Origin: an uncultured Mycobacterium sp.
GTDB lineage: Bacteria; Actinomycetota; Actinomycetes; Mycobacteriales; Mycobacteriaceae
Assembly (NCBI GenBank): GCA_900078375.1
Contig: FLQS01000041.1
Coordinates: forward strand, 1-53,319
DNA: 53,319 nt
Reading direction: 5' to 3'
Position 1 is the first letter of the stretch, and each line of letters begins with the position of its first letter. This document shows, piece by piece, positions 45,734 to 53,319 of the stretch. The translations under genes were made by a program, and so were the position numbers. The notes under the pieces are model-generated. The model was given only the letters and a program-made list of their open reading frames with translations. It did no database searches and was not told the origin of the DNA.

Positions 45734-47230
45734 TTGAGCCCCAATCAGGACAACTCCGGCAGCAGCCCCCGCCTGGCTCCTCGTCCGGTCTCGCGACCCG
45801 CGGTCGACCCGGCCGCCACCCGTACTTTTGGGCGCCCCAAGGGGGTCGACGGCTCGTTCGTCGCCGAGGAGCTGCGCCCGGCCAAGTTCCGCGGTGAAGT
45901 CGAGTTCCAACCGAAGGACCACCCGCCCGACCCCGTGCTCGGCGAGGCATTCGGCCGACCGCCGGGTAACGGCGACTCGTTGCAGCGCCACCCCGCCGAC
46001 GCCGGCGCGCTCGACGCCGGACTGGACGAGGCCGACGAAGCCGACGATCCGTGGCGGGATCCCGCGGCGGCCGCTGGGCTGGGTACACCGGCGCTGCAGC
46101 AGGCCGCACCGGTCGTCGCGGCCGGACCCACCGGCAAGCTCGGCGTTCGAGAGGTGTTGTTCGGCGGTCGGGTGTCCTATGTCTCGCTGGCGGTGCTGGG
46201 CATCGTCGCGCTCCTCATCGGCTTCGCCGGCGGTTGGGTGGGACGCAAGACCGCCGAGGTCGTCGAGGCGTTCACCACGTCCAAGGTCTCACTGGCCACC
46301 AACAGCACCGGCGAGGTTCCGCCCGGCCGGTTCGCGAAGGTCGCGGCGTCGGTTGCGGACTCCGTCGTCACCATCGAGGCGGTCAGTGACGACGAGGGTG
46401 CCCAGGGTTCTGGCGTCGTCGTCGACGGCCGCGGCTACATCGTCACCAACAACCACGTGATCTCCGACGCCGCGAACAACCCGAGCAAGTTCAAGATCTC
46501 GGTGGTGTTCAACGACGGCAAGTCGGTGCCGGCCAACCTCGTCGGCCGCGACCCGAAGACCGACTTGGCCGTGCTCAAAGTGGACAACGTCAACAACCTG
46601 ACGGTGGCGCGGTTCGGTGACTCCGACAAGGTTCATGTCGGCGACGAGGTGATCGCCGCCGGCGCCCCGCTGGGTCTGCGCAGCACCGTCACCCACGGCA
46701 TCATCAGTGCGCTGCACCGGCCCATCCCGTTGTCGGGCGAGGGCTCGGACACCGACACCGTCATCGACGCCATCCAAACCGATGCCTCGATCAACCACGG
46801 CAACTCCGGTGGCCCGCTGATCAACATGGAATCCGAAGTGATTGGTATCAACACCGCCGGAAAGTCGTTGTCCGACAGTGCAAGTGGTCTCGGCTTCGCG
46901 ATTCCGGTCAACGAGGTCAAAGAGACTGTCGAGGCGCTGATCAAGGACGGTAAGGTCTCGCACCCGACGCTCGGCCTGTCGGCGCGCTCGGTCAGCAACG
47001 ACCTCGCGCAGGGCGCCCAGGTGGCCAATGTGAAGGCCGGCAGCCCGGCCGAGAAGGCCGGCATCCTGGAGAACGACATCGTCGTCAAGGTCGGTAACCG
47101 CACGGTGGCCGACGCCGACGAGTTCGCGGTCGCGATCCGCCAGCTCAAGATCGGGCAGGACGCACCGATCGAGGTCATCCGCGATGGCCGCAAGGTCACG
47201 CTGACGGTGAACCCCGCGCCGGACAACTGA
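45734..47230 (+). CDS. htrA: Membrane-anchored serine protease HtrA (DegP/HtrA1-like)
   Basis: A 498-residue protease corresponding to Rv1223. After a proline-rich cytoplasmic tail of about 145 residues there is one membrane span (SYVSLAVLGIVALLIGFAGG). The extracytoplasmic trypsin-like domain holds the triad His241 (TNNHVIS), Asp277 (PKTDLAVLK) and Ser358 (INHGNSGGPL), followed by a C-terminal PDZ domain (LGLSARSVSN to VTLTVNPAPDN). The start is TTG 45734, because GAGG lies six bases upstream; TTG at 45728 directly abuts it. HtrA handles misfolded envelope proteins, and its place behind sigE-rseA fits the stress response. Confidence 0.94.
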   Translation: MSPNQDNSGSSPRLAPRPVSRPAVDPAATRTFGRPKGVDGSFVAEELRPAKFRGEVEFQPKDHPPDPVLGEAFGRPPGNGDSLQRHPADAGALDAGLDEADEADDPWRDPAAAAGLGTPALQQAAPVVAAGPTGKLGVREVLFGGRVSYVSLAVLGIVALLIGFAGGWVGRKTAEVVEAFTTSKVSLATNSTGEVPPGRFAKVAASVADSVVTIEAVSDDEGAQGSGVVVDGRGYIVTNNHVISDAANNPSKFKISVVFNDGKSVPANLVGRDPKTDLAVLKVDNVNNLTVARFGDSDKVHVGDEVIAAGAPLGLRSTVTHGIISALHRPIPLSGEGSDTDTVIDAIQTDASINHGNSGGPLINMESEVIGINTAGKSLSDSASGLGFAIPVNEVKETVEALIKDGKVSHPTLGLSARSVSNDLAQGAQVANVKAGSPAEKAGILENDIVVKVGNRTVADADEFAVAIRQLKIGQDAPIEVIRDGRKVTLTVNPAPDN

Positions 47231-47234
47231 CGCG

Positions 47235-47663
47235 ATGTTCGCCAACGTCGGGTGGGGCGAAATGCTCCTGCTGGTCGTAGTCGGGCTGGTGATCCTCGGT
47301 CCGGAACGATTGCCGGGCGCCATCCGGTGGACGTCGAATACGCTGCGGCAGGCCCGTGACTACATCAGCGGTGCAACCAGCCAGCTCCGTGACGATCTGG
47401 GACCCGAGTTCGAGGACTTTCGCCAGCCGCTGAGCGAACTGCAGAAACTGCGGGGGATGACCCCGCGGGCCGCGCTGACCAAACACCTGCTCGACGGTGA
47501 CGACTCCTGGATCGGCGAGGCATTTCAGTCGCCCGCCGCCGGGCCGGCGACATCGGGCAGCGCGGAGAAGCCGCATAGCGCTCCGCCGCCGCGGCCGGCG
47601 CCGCCCAAATCCGAACCGTTGGCGCCCGGCACACCCGCGCCGTTCGACGCCGACGCGACCTAG
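47235..47663 (+). CDS. tatB: Twin-arginine translocase subunit TatB
   Basis: A 142-residue protein in the position of Rv1224. It starts MFANVGWGEMLLLVVVGLVI with one membrane helix and the LGPERLP hinge that defines TatA/B proteins. An amphipathic helix (GAIRWTSNTLRQARDYISGA) and an acidic/proline-rich tail follow. TatB receives folded twin-arginine substrates before TatA assembly. It starts four bases after htrA, so it belongs to that operon. The Tat-type signal on the beta-helix protein in this window would depend on this pathway. Confidence 0.93.
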   Translation: MFANVGWGEMLLLVVVGLVILGPERLPGAIRWTSNTLRQARDYISGATSQLRDDLGPEFEDFRQPLSELQKLRGMTPRAALTKHLLDGDDSWIGEAFQSPAAGPATSGSAEKPHSAPPPRPAPPKSEPLAPGTPAPFDADAT

Positions 47664-47669
47664 CGCCTG

Positions 47670-48812
47670 TCAGCCGTGGCGGGTGGTGTCCAGGCCCAGC
47701 GACATTCCGGCCAGCCCGCGCCGCCGCGCCGCCAGCTTGTCAGCGACGCCGCGCAGTTCCTTGCCGGCCGCTGAATCGGGCGCCGACAGCACCAGCGGCA
47801 CCCCGGAATCCCCGGCCGACACCAACGCCGGGTCCAGCGGAATCTGGCCCAGCAGCGGCACATCGGCGCCGACAGCCCGGCTGAGGCTCTCGGCGACCTG
47901 GCGGCCGCCCCCCTCACCGAAGATTTGCATCGTCGTGCCGTCGGGCATCAGCAGCCCGGACATGTTCTCCACCACGCCGACGATCCGCTGCCGGGTCTGC
48001 AGCGCGATCGCGCCGGCACGTTCAGCCACCTCGGCGGCCGCGAGCTGCGGGGTCGTCACCACCAGGATCTCGGCACTGGGAACCAGCTGAGCCACTGAGA
48101 TCGCCACGTCCCCGGTTCCCGGCGGCAGATCCAACAGCAGCACGTCGAGATCGCCCCAGTACACGTCGGCCAGGAACTGTTGCAGCGCACGGTGCAGCAT
48201 CGGCCCACGCCACACCACCGGCGCATTGCCCTGGGTGAACTGGGCGATCGAGATCACCTTCACGTCGTGGGCGATCGGCGGCAGGATCATCGACTCCACC
48301 TGCGTGGGCCGCTCGTCGGTGCCCATCATCCGGGGCACCGAATGGCCATAGATGTCGGCGTCGAGCACCCCTACCGACAGGCCGCGGGCGGCCAGCGCTG
48401 CGGCGAGGTTGACCGTCACGCTGGACTTGCCGACCCCGCCTTTTCCGGACGCCACGGCGTACACCCGGGTGAGCGAACCAGGCTGGGCGAACGGGATCAC
48501 CGGTTCGGCTGCATCGCCGCGCAGCTGCTTGCGCAGCTCGGTGCGCTGCTCGTCGTTCATCACGTCCAGAGCGACGGTCACTGCACCGGTGCCGGGAACG
48601 TCGGCGATAGCCTGGGTCACCCGCTCGCTGATCTCGGTCTTCTTCGGACACGCGGACGTGGTCAGGTAGATCTCGACGTGCACGGCGCCGTCGTCGCCGA
48701 CGCCGATGCTCTTGACCATGTTGAGCTCGGTGATGGGCTTGCGCAGCTCGGGATCGATCACCTTGGCCAGTGCAGCGCGCACCTGGGACTGCAGCTCGTT
48801 GTTCTCAGACAT
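47670..48812 (-). CDS. mrp: Mrp/ApbC-family iron-sulfur carrier ATPase
   Basis: A 380-residue protein like Rv1229c. Residues about 1-85 form a MIP18/DUF59 domain (KVIDPELRKPITELNMVKS and VEIYLTTSACPKKTEI). The ParA/MinD-like ATPase follows, with deviant Walker A AVASGKGGVGKSSVTVNLA, switch I VLDADIYGHSVPRMM and Walker B LLLDLPPGTGDVAI. Mrp proteins carry Fe-S clusters on a CxxC motif after VENMS. Here that region reads ENMSGLLMPDGTTMQIFGEG and has no CxxC, as in other mycobacterial copies, so cluster binding, if any, must use other ligands. It is convergent with tatB (6-bp gap). Confidence 0.92.
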   Translation of the reverse strand: MSENNELQSQVRAALAKVIDPELRKPITELNMVKSIGVGDDGAVHVEIYLTTSACPKKTEISERVTQAIADVPGTGAVTVALDVMNDEQRTELRKQLRGDAAEPVIPFAQPGSLTRVYAVASGKGGVGKSSVTVNLAAALAARGLSVGVLDADIYGHSVPRMMGTDERPTQVESMILPPIAHDVKVISIAQFTQGNAPVVWRGPMLHRALQQFLADVYWGDLDVLLLDLPPGTGDVAISVAQLVPSAEILVVTTPQLAAAEVAERAGAIALQTRQRIVGVVENMSGLLMPDGTTMQIFGEGGGRQVAESLSRAVGADVPLLGQIPLDPALVSAGDSGVPLVLSAPDSAAGKELRGVADKLAARRRGLAGMSLGLDTTRHG

Positions 48813-48845
48813 CAGAGCTGAGTCTAAGCGGCGCAGCGGGACGCT

Positions 48846-50048
48846 CTAGGCGGCCGGCCCCGGTAGCGCGCCGTGGACGGCAGGCAGTGGGGCCACCGGT
48901 GCATCCAGGACGGGCTCAGGTGCAGGCGGTGGGGGCGGCAAAGCCCAGGGCGGCTGCCACGGCGGCGGAGCATCGGGCACGGCGTCGGCTGTCACCGGCG
49001 GTGGAGCCTGGGTGCCCAGGCAGATCACCTGGCAGGGCAGCCCCGGCAGGGCGCTGGCCGGTCCGGGCAGTGGGCCCAGCGTCAGCGACCCTGCGGTCTC
49101 GGAGTTGCCGAGATTGATCAGCGGCACCTGGGTGAGCGGGTCGGTAGACGGCAGGCCGATCGCATTGAGCGGCAGGCCGGGACCCAAGCCTTCCGGGTTC
49201 TCCAAGTGGGCGTCACCGATGGCAGGCACCGGCCCGACGATCGGCGGCAGATTCACCGGCTCGACGCCGGTGGCGTAGGCGGCGGCCCAGCCCAGCACGT
49301 TCTGGGCGTAGGCCATCGAGTTGTTGTACCGCAGGATTGCGGTCAGCACCTGCGACTGGTTGCGCAGGTTCAAGCCGCCGCTGCACAGGTAACGGGCCGC
49401 TGCCAGCGTCGCGTCGTAAACGTTCTGCGGGTCAGCCTTGCCGTCACCATCGCCGTCGGCGGCGTAGCGCGACCAGGTGCCCGGCAGGAACTGCATCGGT
49501 CCCATCGCCCGCGCATAGACGGGCCGCCCGGCCTGCACCGTCTGGACGATGACCTCGTTGCCCGACAGCGTGCCGTCCAGCGTCGGCCCGTAGATCGGGT
49601 TGATGGCGGTGCCCCGCGCATCGGTGGCGCCGCCATTGGCGTGCCCGGATTCGATGCGGCCGATACCCGCCAGCAGGTTCCAGCTCAGCCCACAGCCCGG
49701 CGCGGTGGACGTCATTGCTTGCTCGGCGTTGCGGTAGGCCGCCAGCGCCACCGCGGGGATCCGCATAGACCCCGGTGAACTGACCACAATGGCCGGCGGC
49801 GGGACCGACGGCGCCGCCGCGGCGAAATGGAAGTTGGTCGGCTGCTTGGCAAGCGCGACGACGGTCACACCCGAGGTGTCGGTCTGTGGCGAGACCGCGG
49901 CCAGCGGGGTGACTTCGGTGCCGACGACCGGTGGGTGCGGAAAATCGGGGGCCGCGCCAACGGCGCCGGCGAGCACGACAGGGGTGAGTACAGCAATTCC
50001 GAACGCAGGTTTCCGCACCATCCGGGTGACGCGGTTTCCTATGCCCAC
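48846..50048 (-). CDS. Secreted lytic transglycosylase (SLT_2/MltB-type)
   Basis: A 400-residue exported protein in the place of Rv1230c. The signal segment is RKPAFGIAVLTPVVLAGAVG. The catalytic domain runs from about 105 to 250: AYRNAEQAMTSTAPGCGLSW then NLLAGIGRIESGHANGGA, with the catalytic glutamate in RIESGH; MGPMQFLPGTWSRYAADGDG with KADPQNVYDATLAAARYL are typical SLT/MltB segments. The C-terminal 130 residues are rich in proline and probably unstructured. It cleaves peptidoglycan glycan strands without hydrolysis to form anhydro-muropeptides. GTGAC repeats lie in its upstream region. Confidence 0.9.
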   Translation of the reverse strand: MGIGNRVTRMVRKPAFGIAVLTPVVLAGAVGAAPDFPHPPVVGTEVTPLAAVSPQTDTSGVTVVALAKQPTNFHFAAAAPSVPPPAIVVSSPGSMRIPAVALAAYRNAEQAMTSTAPGCGLSWNLLAGIGRIESGHANGGATDARGTAINPIYGPTLDGTLSGNEVIVQTVQAGRPVYARAMGPMQFLPGTWSRYAADGDGDGKADPQNVYDATLAAARYLCSGGLNLRNQSQVLTAILRYNNSMAYAQNVLGWAAAYATGVEPVNLPPIVGPVPAIGDAHLENPEGLGPGLPLNAIGLPSTDPLTQVPLINLGNSETAGSLTLGPLPGPASALPGLPCQVICLGTQAPPPVTADAVPDAPPPWQPPWALPPPPPAPEPVLDAPVAPLPAVHGALPGPAA

Positions 50049-50089
50049 TCGTCCGTCCTCAACAAAGAAAGCATGCCCTTGTGAACCAA

Positions 50090-50143
50090 GTCACCATACA
50101 TACCTTTGTGACCTCAGTGGTATCCAATGGTCACCTTGGTCAC
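50090..50143. promoter_or_regulatory. GTCAC/GTGAC repeat cluster upstream of the transglycosylase
   Basis: GTCAC or its complement occurs at 50090-50094, 50108-50112, 50130-50134 and 50139-50143. The last two are direct repeats (TGGTCAC) nine bases apart. Motifs of this kind resemble MtrA response-regulator sites, which control several mycobacterial cell-wall hydrolase genes. The last copies lie within the end of the DUF1003 gene. Confidence 0.35.
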
Positions 50144-50691
50144 GAGCTGGCCTCATCGATTACCGGGTCGACTACCGCCCTGGCTTTCTTGGGTTTGTCC
50201 TTTTTGACTCTGGCCCCGGCGTCGGATTGCAGCGATTCCAGCAACTCGCGTATCTCCTCGAGCTCGCGGCGCAGGTAATCACGGGTGGCCACTTCGCCGA
50301 CCGCCAACCGCAGCGACGCGAGCTCACGGGCCAGGAATTCGGTGTCGGCCTTGGTCTGCTCGGAGCGCCGGCGGTCTTCCTCGAGCGAGACCCGGTCCCG
50401 GTTCTCCTGGCGGTTCTGGGCCAGCAGGATCAGCGGCGCCGCGTAGGCGGCCTGGGTGGAGAACGCCAGGTTCAGCAGGATGAACGGGTAGGGGTCCCAC
50501 TGCCAGCTCACCGCTAACAGGTTCAGGGCGATCCAGACGATGACGAGGATCGTCTGCCAGAGCAGATAGCGCCCGGTGCCCAGGAAGCGGGCGATCGATT
50601 CGCTGAACCGGCCGACCGCTTCGGGGTCGAGGTTGAACACCGGCCCTCGCGAGGTGCGGGGGGTGTCGAGCCGTTGACGCGGGTCGCTCAT
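50140..50691 (-). CDS. DUF1003 membrane protein
   Basis: A 183-residue protein like Rv1231c. The DUF1003 core has two spans around YLLWQTILVIVWIALNLLAV and YPFILLNLAFSTQAAYAAPL, with the family motif ILLAQNRQENRDR. A long C-terminal coiled coil follows (LEEDRRRSEQTKADTEFLAR, then ELASLRLAVGEVATRDYLRR, then ELEEIRELLESLQ) and a basic tail. It overlaps the PRC/MgtE-N/CBS gene by four bases and is thus coupled to it. The two may form one membrane complex, but no function for DUF1003 is known to me. Confidence 0.9.
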   Translation of the reverse strand: MSDPRQRLDTPRTSRGPVFNLDPEAVGRFSESIARFLGTGRYLLWQTILVIVWIALNLLAVSWQWDPYPFILLNLAFSTQAAYAAPLILLAQNRQENRDRVSLEEDRRRSEQTKADTEFLARELASLRLAVGEVATRDYLRRELEEIRELLESLQSDAGARVKKDKPKKARAVVDPVIDEASS

Positions 50692-51995
50692 GTCGTCCCC
50701 TCCGCGCTGGTCACCTGGTCGGACAGGTGCGGCTCCTCGAAGCTGTCTCGCCAGTCGTCGGGCAGCAGATGGTCGAGCACGTCGTCGACGGACACCGCGC
50801 CCAACAGGTGGCTCTGCTCGTCGACGACCGGACCGCAGACCAGGTTGTAGGCGGCGAAATACCGCGTGACCCCGGTCAACGAGGTGCCGGGGGCCAGGCT
50901 GGGCAGATCGCTGTCGACGATGCCGCTCACCAGGTTGGCGGGCGGCTCGCGCAGCAGTGCCTGCAGGTGCACACAGCCCAGGTAGCGCCCCGTGGGGGTG
51001 GCCGTCGGCGGGCGCACGACGAACACCAGCGACGCCAGCGCCGGCGTCAGGTCGGGATCGCGCACCCGCGCCAGCGCCTCGGCGACCGTGGTGTCGGGTG
51101 CGAGCACCACCGGGTCGGAGGTCATCAGACCACCCGCGGTGTCGGGTGAGTGGCTCAACAGCCGGCGGACCGGTTCGGAGTCCTCGGGATCCATTCGGCG
51201 CAGCAGCACCTCGGCCTCGGTCGGATTCAGCACGCCGAGCAGGTCGGCCGCGTCGTCGGGTTCCATGGCCTCCAGCACGTCGGCCGCCCGCTCGGTGTCC
51301 AGCTGGAACAGCAGCATGCTCTGGTAGTCCTCGGGCAGCTCCTGGAGGATGTCGGCCAGCCGCTCGTCATCGAGCGCGTTGATCACCTCGGTGCGGCGCT
51401 TGTCCGGCAGATCGCGGATCGCATCGGCCACCTCGATCGGGCGCCGGCCTTCGAACTGGTGAAGCAGCTGGGCCACCCCCTGGCCGGGCATCGCCAATGC
51501 GGACGGGGTCAGCCCCTGCACGTTGTCCCATTCGACTACCTGGACCGTCGAACGCCGGCCCAGTCGGCGAACGCTGCGCACCGCCACGCGGGTGACCACC
51601 CAGTCGCGGACGCGGCTCTGCTCGATGCCCAGGTCGACGACGATCACGTCCACACCGGCCATCTGCGGCAATTCGGGGTCGTCGACTCGGACCCTGCTAT
51701 CGAGAATCTGGGCGAGTACCAGGACCTCGCCGGGGCGCTGCGTGAAACGGCGCAGCGACACGTTCCCGGTGGTGAGCGTCACCGAGTTCGGCTCGATGGC
51801 GGTGACCCGCAGGATGGGTACGAAAATCCTTCGGCGGGTGAGCAATTCGACCACCAGGCCGAGGACACGCGGTTGTTGGCGCACGATGCTCATACTGATC
51901 ACGACGTCACGAACCCGGCCGAGGGATTCTCCGTCCGGCCCGAGCACGACAAGCCCGGCCAGCCGTGCCGCGTACACCCTGTTCACCGACGCCAT
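50688..51995 (-). CDS. PRC-barrel/MgtE_N/CBS-domain protein (magnesium-transporter-like, soluble)
   Basis: A 435-residue protein like Rv1232c. Residues about 1-90 contain a PRC-barrel-like domain (AARLAGLVVLGPDGESLGRV) and a second similar segment occurs near 110-170. An MgtE N-terminal superhelical domain follows (KRRTEVINALDDERLADILQ, MEPDDAADLLGVLNPTEAEV), then a pair of CBS domains (TSDPVVLAPDTTVAEALARV; YFAAYNLVCGPVVDEQSHLL). The membrane channel domain of MgtE is missing. It thus keeps the Mg2+ sensor parts only. The overlapping DUF1003 gene supplies a membrane partner, which suggests a sensor-regulator or a split transporter. Confidence 0.88.
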   Translation of the reverse strand: MASVNRVYAARLAGLVVLGPDGESLGRVRDVVISMSIVRQQPRVLGLVVELLTRRRIFVPILRVTAIEPNSVTLTTGNVSLRRFTQRPGEVLVLAQILDSRVRVDDPELPQMAGVDVIVVDLGIEQSRVRDWVVTRVAVRSVRRLGRRSTVQVVEWDNVQGLTPSALAMPGQGVAQLLHQFEGRRPIEVADAIRDLPDKRRTEVINALDDERLADILQELPEDYQSMLLFQLDTERAADVLEAMEPDDAADLLGVLNPTEAEVLLRRMDPEDSEPVRRLLSHSPDTAGGLMTSDPVVLAPDTTVAEALARVRDPDLTPALASLVFVVRPPTATPTGRYLGCVHLQALLREPPANLVSGIVDSDLPSLAPGTSLTGVTRYFAAYNLVCGPVVDEQSHLLGAVSVDDVLDHLLPDDWRDSFEEPHLSDQVTSAEGTT

Positions 51996-52018
51996 GAGTC
52001 AAAGGGTAGGAGTTAAGC

Positions 52019-52987
52019 GTGGAGAACTCCTACCGACCCCGCCGAACTTGCCTGTCAGTTCCGGGCAGCAATCCCAAGATGATCGAGAAGGCCAAGGGTC
52101 TACCCGCCGACGAAGTGTTCCTCGACCTGGAAGATGCGGTGGCACCAGATGCCAAGGCGCAGGCCCGCAAACAAGTCAGTGCGGCCCTGGCAAGCCCGGG
52201 GTGGGCGGGTCAGTTACGCGGTGTGCGGGTCAACGACTGGACGACACCGTGGACGCATGCCGATGTGATCGACGTGGTGTCGGCGGTCGCGTCCGCGCGC
52301 GACGGCCACCTTGACGTGATCGTGCTGCCGAAGGTGACCGACGCCAGCCACATCCATGCACTGGATCTGTTGCTGACCCAGCTGGAGCTGACCCACGGCC
52401 TGCCGGTCGGGCGGATCGGGGTCGATGCGCAGATCGAAGATGCCAAGGGGCTGACCAACATCGGCGCGATTGCGGGCGCGCCACGGGTACAGGCGCTGGT
52501 GCTCGGTCCGGCGGATCTGATGGCCAGCCTCAACATGCGCACCCTGGTGGTGGGCGAGCAGCCCGAGGGCTACGACGTCGGCGACGCCTATCACCACGTG
52601 CTGATGACCATCCTGGTCGCGGCGCGGGCGCACGGTATCGCGGCGATCGACGGACCGTACCTGAAGGTGCGTGACGTGGCGGCGTTCCGGCGGGTGGCCG
52701 GGCGTGCGGCGGCGCTGGGGTACGACGGCAAATGGGTGCTGCACCCTGATCAGATCGCGGCGGGCAACGAGATCTTCAGCCCCCGCCAAGACGAATACGA
52801 CCGTGCCGAGCTGATTCTCGAGGCGTATGACTGGCATACCTCGAAGGCCGGCGGCGCCCGCGGAGCGGTGATGCTCGGTGACGAGATGATCGACGAAGCC
52901 AGCCGCAAGATGGCACTGGTGATCGCAGGCAAGGGCCGGGCGGCCGGGATGGCACGCGACGGCGAACGGTTTGTGCCGCCAGCCTAG
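52019..52987 (+). CDS. HpcH/HpaI aldolase/citrate-lyase-family protein (CitE-like CoA-ester lyase)
   Basis: A 322-residue TIM-barrel protein of the CitE/malyl-CoA lyase superfamily. The opening RTCLSVPGSNPKMIEKAKGL and ADEVFLDLEDAVAP carry the substrate and metal-binding region; VLPKVTDASHIHALD, then VDAQIEDAKGLTNI (metal Glu), and ALVLGPADLMASL (metal Asp) follow. The C-terminal lid includes GKWVLHPDQIAAGNEIFSP. Members cleave or condense malyl-, beta-methylmalyl- or citramalyl-CoA. The length and the absence of a citrate lyase operon fit the mycobacterial malyl-CoA-lyase-like branch. GTG 52019 lies 24 bp from the divergent MgtE-N gene. Confidence 0.9.
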   Translation: MENSYRPRRTCLSVPGSNPKMIEKAKGLPADEVFLDLEDAVAPDAKAQARKQVSAALASPGWAGQLRGVRVNDWTTPWTHADVIDVVSAVASARDGHLDVIVLPKVTDASHIHALDLLLTQLELTHGLPVGRIGVDAQIEDAKGLTNIGAIAGAPRVQALVLGPADLMASLNMRTLVVGEQPEGYDVGDAYHHVLMTILVAARAHGIAAIDGPYLKVRDVAAFRRVAGRAAALGYDGKWVLHPDQIAAGNEIFSPRQDEYDRAELILEAYDWHTSKAGGARGAVMLGDEMIDEASRKMALVIAGKGRAAGMARDGERFVPPA

Positions 52988-53319
52988 GAGTTGACGTAAG
53001 GCGTGCTGCTGGCCGCCAGCACGATCAGGAACACGACGTACAGCACGTACAGCGCTATCACGACACTGCCCACGACGACCCCGGCGATCGCCAGCCCGTA
53101 GCCGTCCTGGCCGGTGCGCTTGGTTTCGCGCATCGCGATGATCCCGAGAATGATTCCGGCGATAGCGGGAAAACCGCACAGCAGGAAACCCACGACCGAG
53201 GTCACCAATGACGCGATGGCCTTGCCGTTGGTGCCCGGCGGTTTGAGGGGCCGGTACGGGTCGTAGGGATCGGCGGGGTAGCCCGGGGGGCCGGCGTAGC
53301 CGGGCGGCGGGTAGCTCGG
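52984..53319 (-). CDS. DUF4190 membrane protein, 3' part (continues beyond the right edge)
   Basis: The last 111 residues are visible. They begin within a Pro/Tyr/Gly-rich tail (PSYPPPGYAGPPGYPADPYD), then GTNGKAIASLVTSVVGFLLC, and two membrane spans around FPAIAGIILGIIAMRETKRT and GLAIAGVVVGSVVIALYVLY, ending ASSTPYVNS. The TNGxAIASLVxS motif and the HLGxIALRxIKRTGQxGxGLA-like stretch mark DUF4190 proteins, which are common at the actinobacterial membrane (Rv1233c at this locus). The start lies outside the window. The stop overlaps that of the CitE-like gene in CTAG. Confidence 0.88.
   Translation of the reverse strand, partial: PSYPPPGYAGPPGYPADPYDPYRPLKPPGTNGKAIASLVTSVVGFLLCGFPAIAGIILGIIAMRETKRTGQDGYGLAIAGVVVGSVVIALYVLYVVFLIVLAASSTPYVNS

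Noticed and set aside
1..53319. CRISPR arrays, tRNA/rRNA genes, toxin-antitoxin pairs
   Set aside because: No regularly spaced repeats, no cloverleaf or rRNA-like stretch, and no small gene pair of known toxin-antitoxin type was recognised while reading the window.

Overview
The window is a piece of a high-GC actinobacterial chromosome, almost certainly a rapid-growing Mycobacterium (Mycolicibacterium). Three things support this. An MspA-type porin starts at the left edge. The gene order from about 25.5 kb onward follows the M. tuberculosis block Rv1201c-Rv1233c (dapD, dapE, STAND-like ATPase, LOG, fadD6, folP2, gpgS, DivIVA-like, tagA, DUF3117, glgA/glgM, glgC, drug-efflux ABC + TetR, O-methyltransferase, sigE, rseA, htrA, tatB, mrp, transglycosylase, DUF1003, MgtE-N/CBS protein). 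The left part carries the Rv1186c-Rv1188 proline-catabolism genes and fadD36 (Rv1193). Family and synteny assignments come from recognising the proteins; no database search was run.

Layout. 1-0.2 kb: 5' end of a porin gene. 0.36-4.6 kb: pruC regulator divergent from pruA-pruB (proline to glutamate). 4.5-6.6 kb: TauE/SafE exporter and a convergent AT3 acyltransferase. 6.7-16.6 kb: a polysaccharide island that interrupts the tuberculosis-like gene order. It holds two GT4 glycosyltransferases, a Tat-exported beta-helix lyase-like protein, Wzy-like polymerase, Wzx-like flippase, a Wzz-like co-polymerase carrying a degenerate tyrosine-kinase-like domain, and an orphan BcsB-like protein. 16.6-22.3 kb: a small secreted protein, a Nudix hydrolase, fadD36, a VOC protein, a CYP138-like P450 and a BAHD-family acyltransferase. 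22.3-25.6 kb: an FtsX-type ABC permease and its ATPase; the ATPase carries a one-base deletion, and a TGCAGTA repeat cluster lies upstream.

25.6-38.7 kb is conserved housekeeping: lysine/DAP synthesis, LOG, fatty acid activation, methylglucose lipopolysaccharide initiation (gpgS), DNA repair, and glycogen/maltosyl-phosphate synthesis. 38.7-44.2 kb: a frameshifted ICMT-like methyltransferase, the Rv1217c-1218c-1219c type efflux system with a near-perfect 36-bp operator over the regulator start codon, an AT-rich gap holding a LysR remnant, and an O-methyltransferase. 44.3-47.7 kb: the envelope-stress module sigE-rseA-htrA-tatB, with a perfect 18-bp palindrome just upstream of sigE. 47.7-53.3 kb: mrp, a secreted lytic transglycosylase, DUF1003, a PRC/MgtE-N/CBS protein, a CitE-like lyase and the 3' part of a DUF4190 membrane protein.

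The best candidate for an undescribed system is the 5.3-16.6 kb island. It combines Wzx/Wzy/Wzz-type export with a BcsB-like protein but no visible cellulose synthase and no initiating phosphoglycosyl transferase. The P450-BAHD acyltransferase pair is a second candidate. Two single-base indels (about 25070 and 39232) may be real gene decay or assembly errors. No tRNA, rRNA, CRISPR array or insertion sequence was seen.
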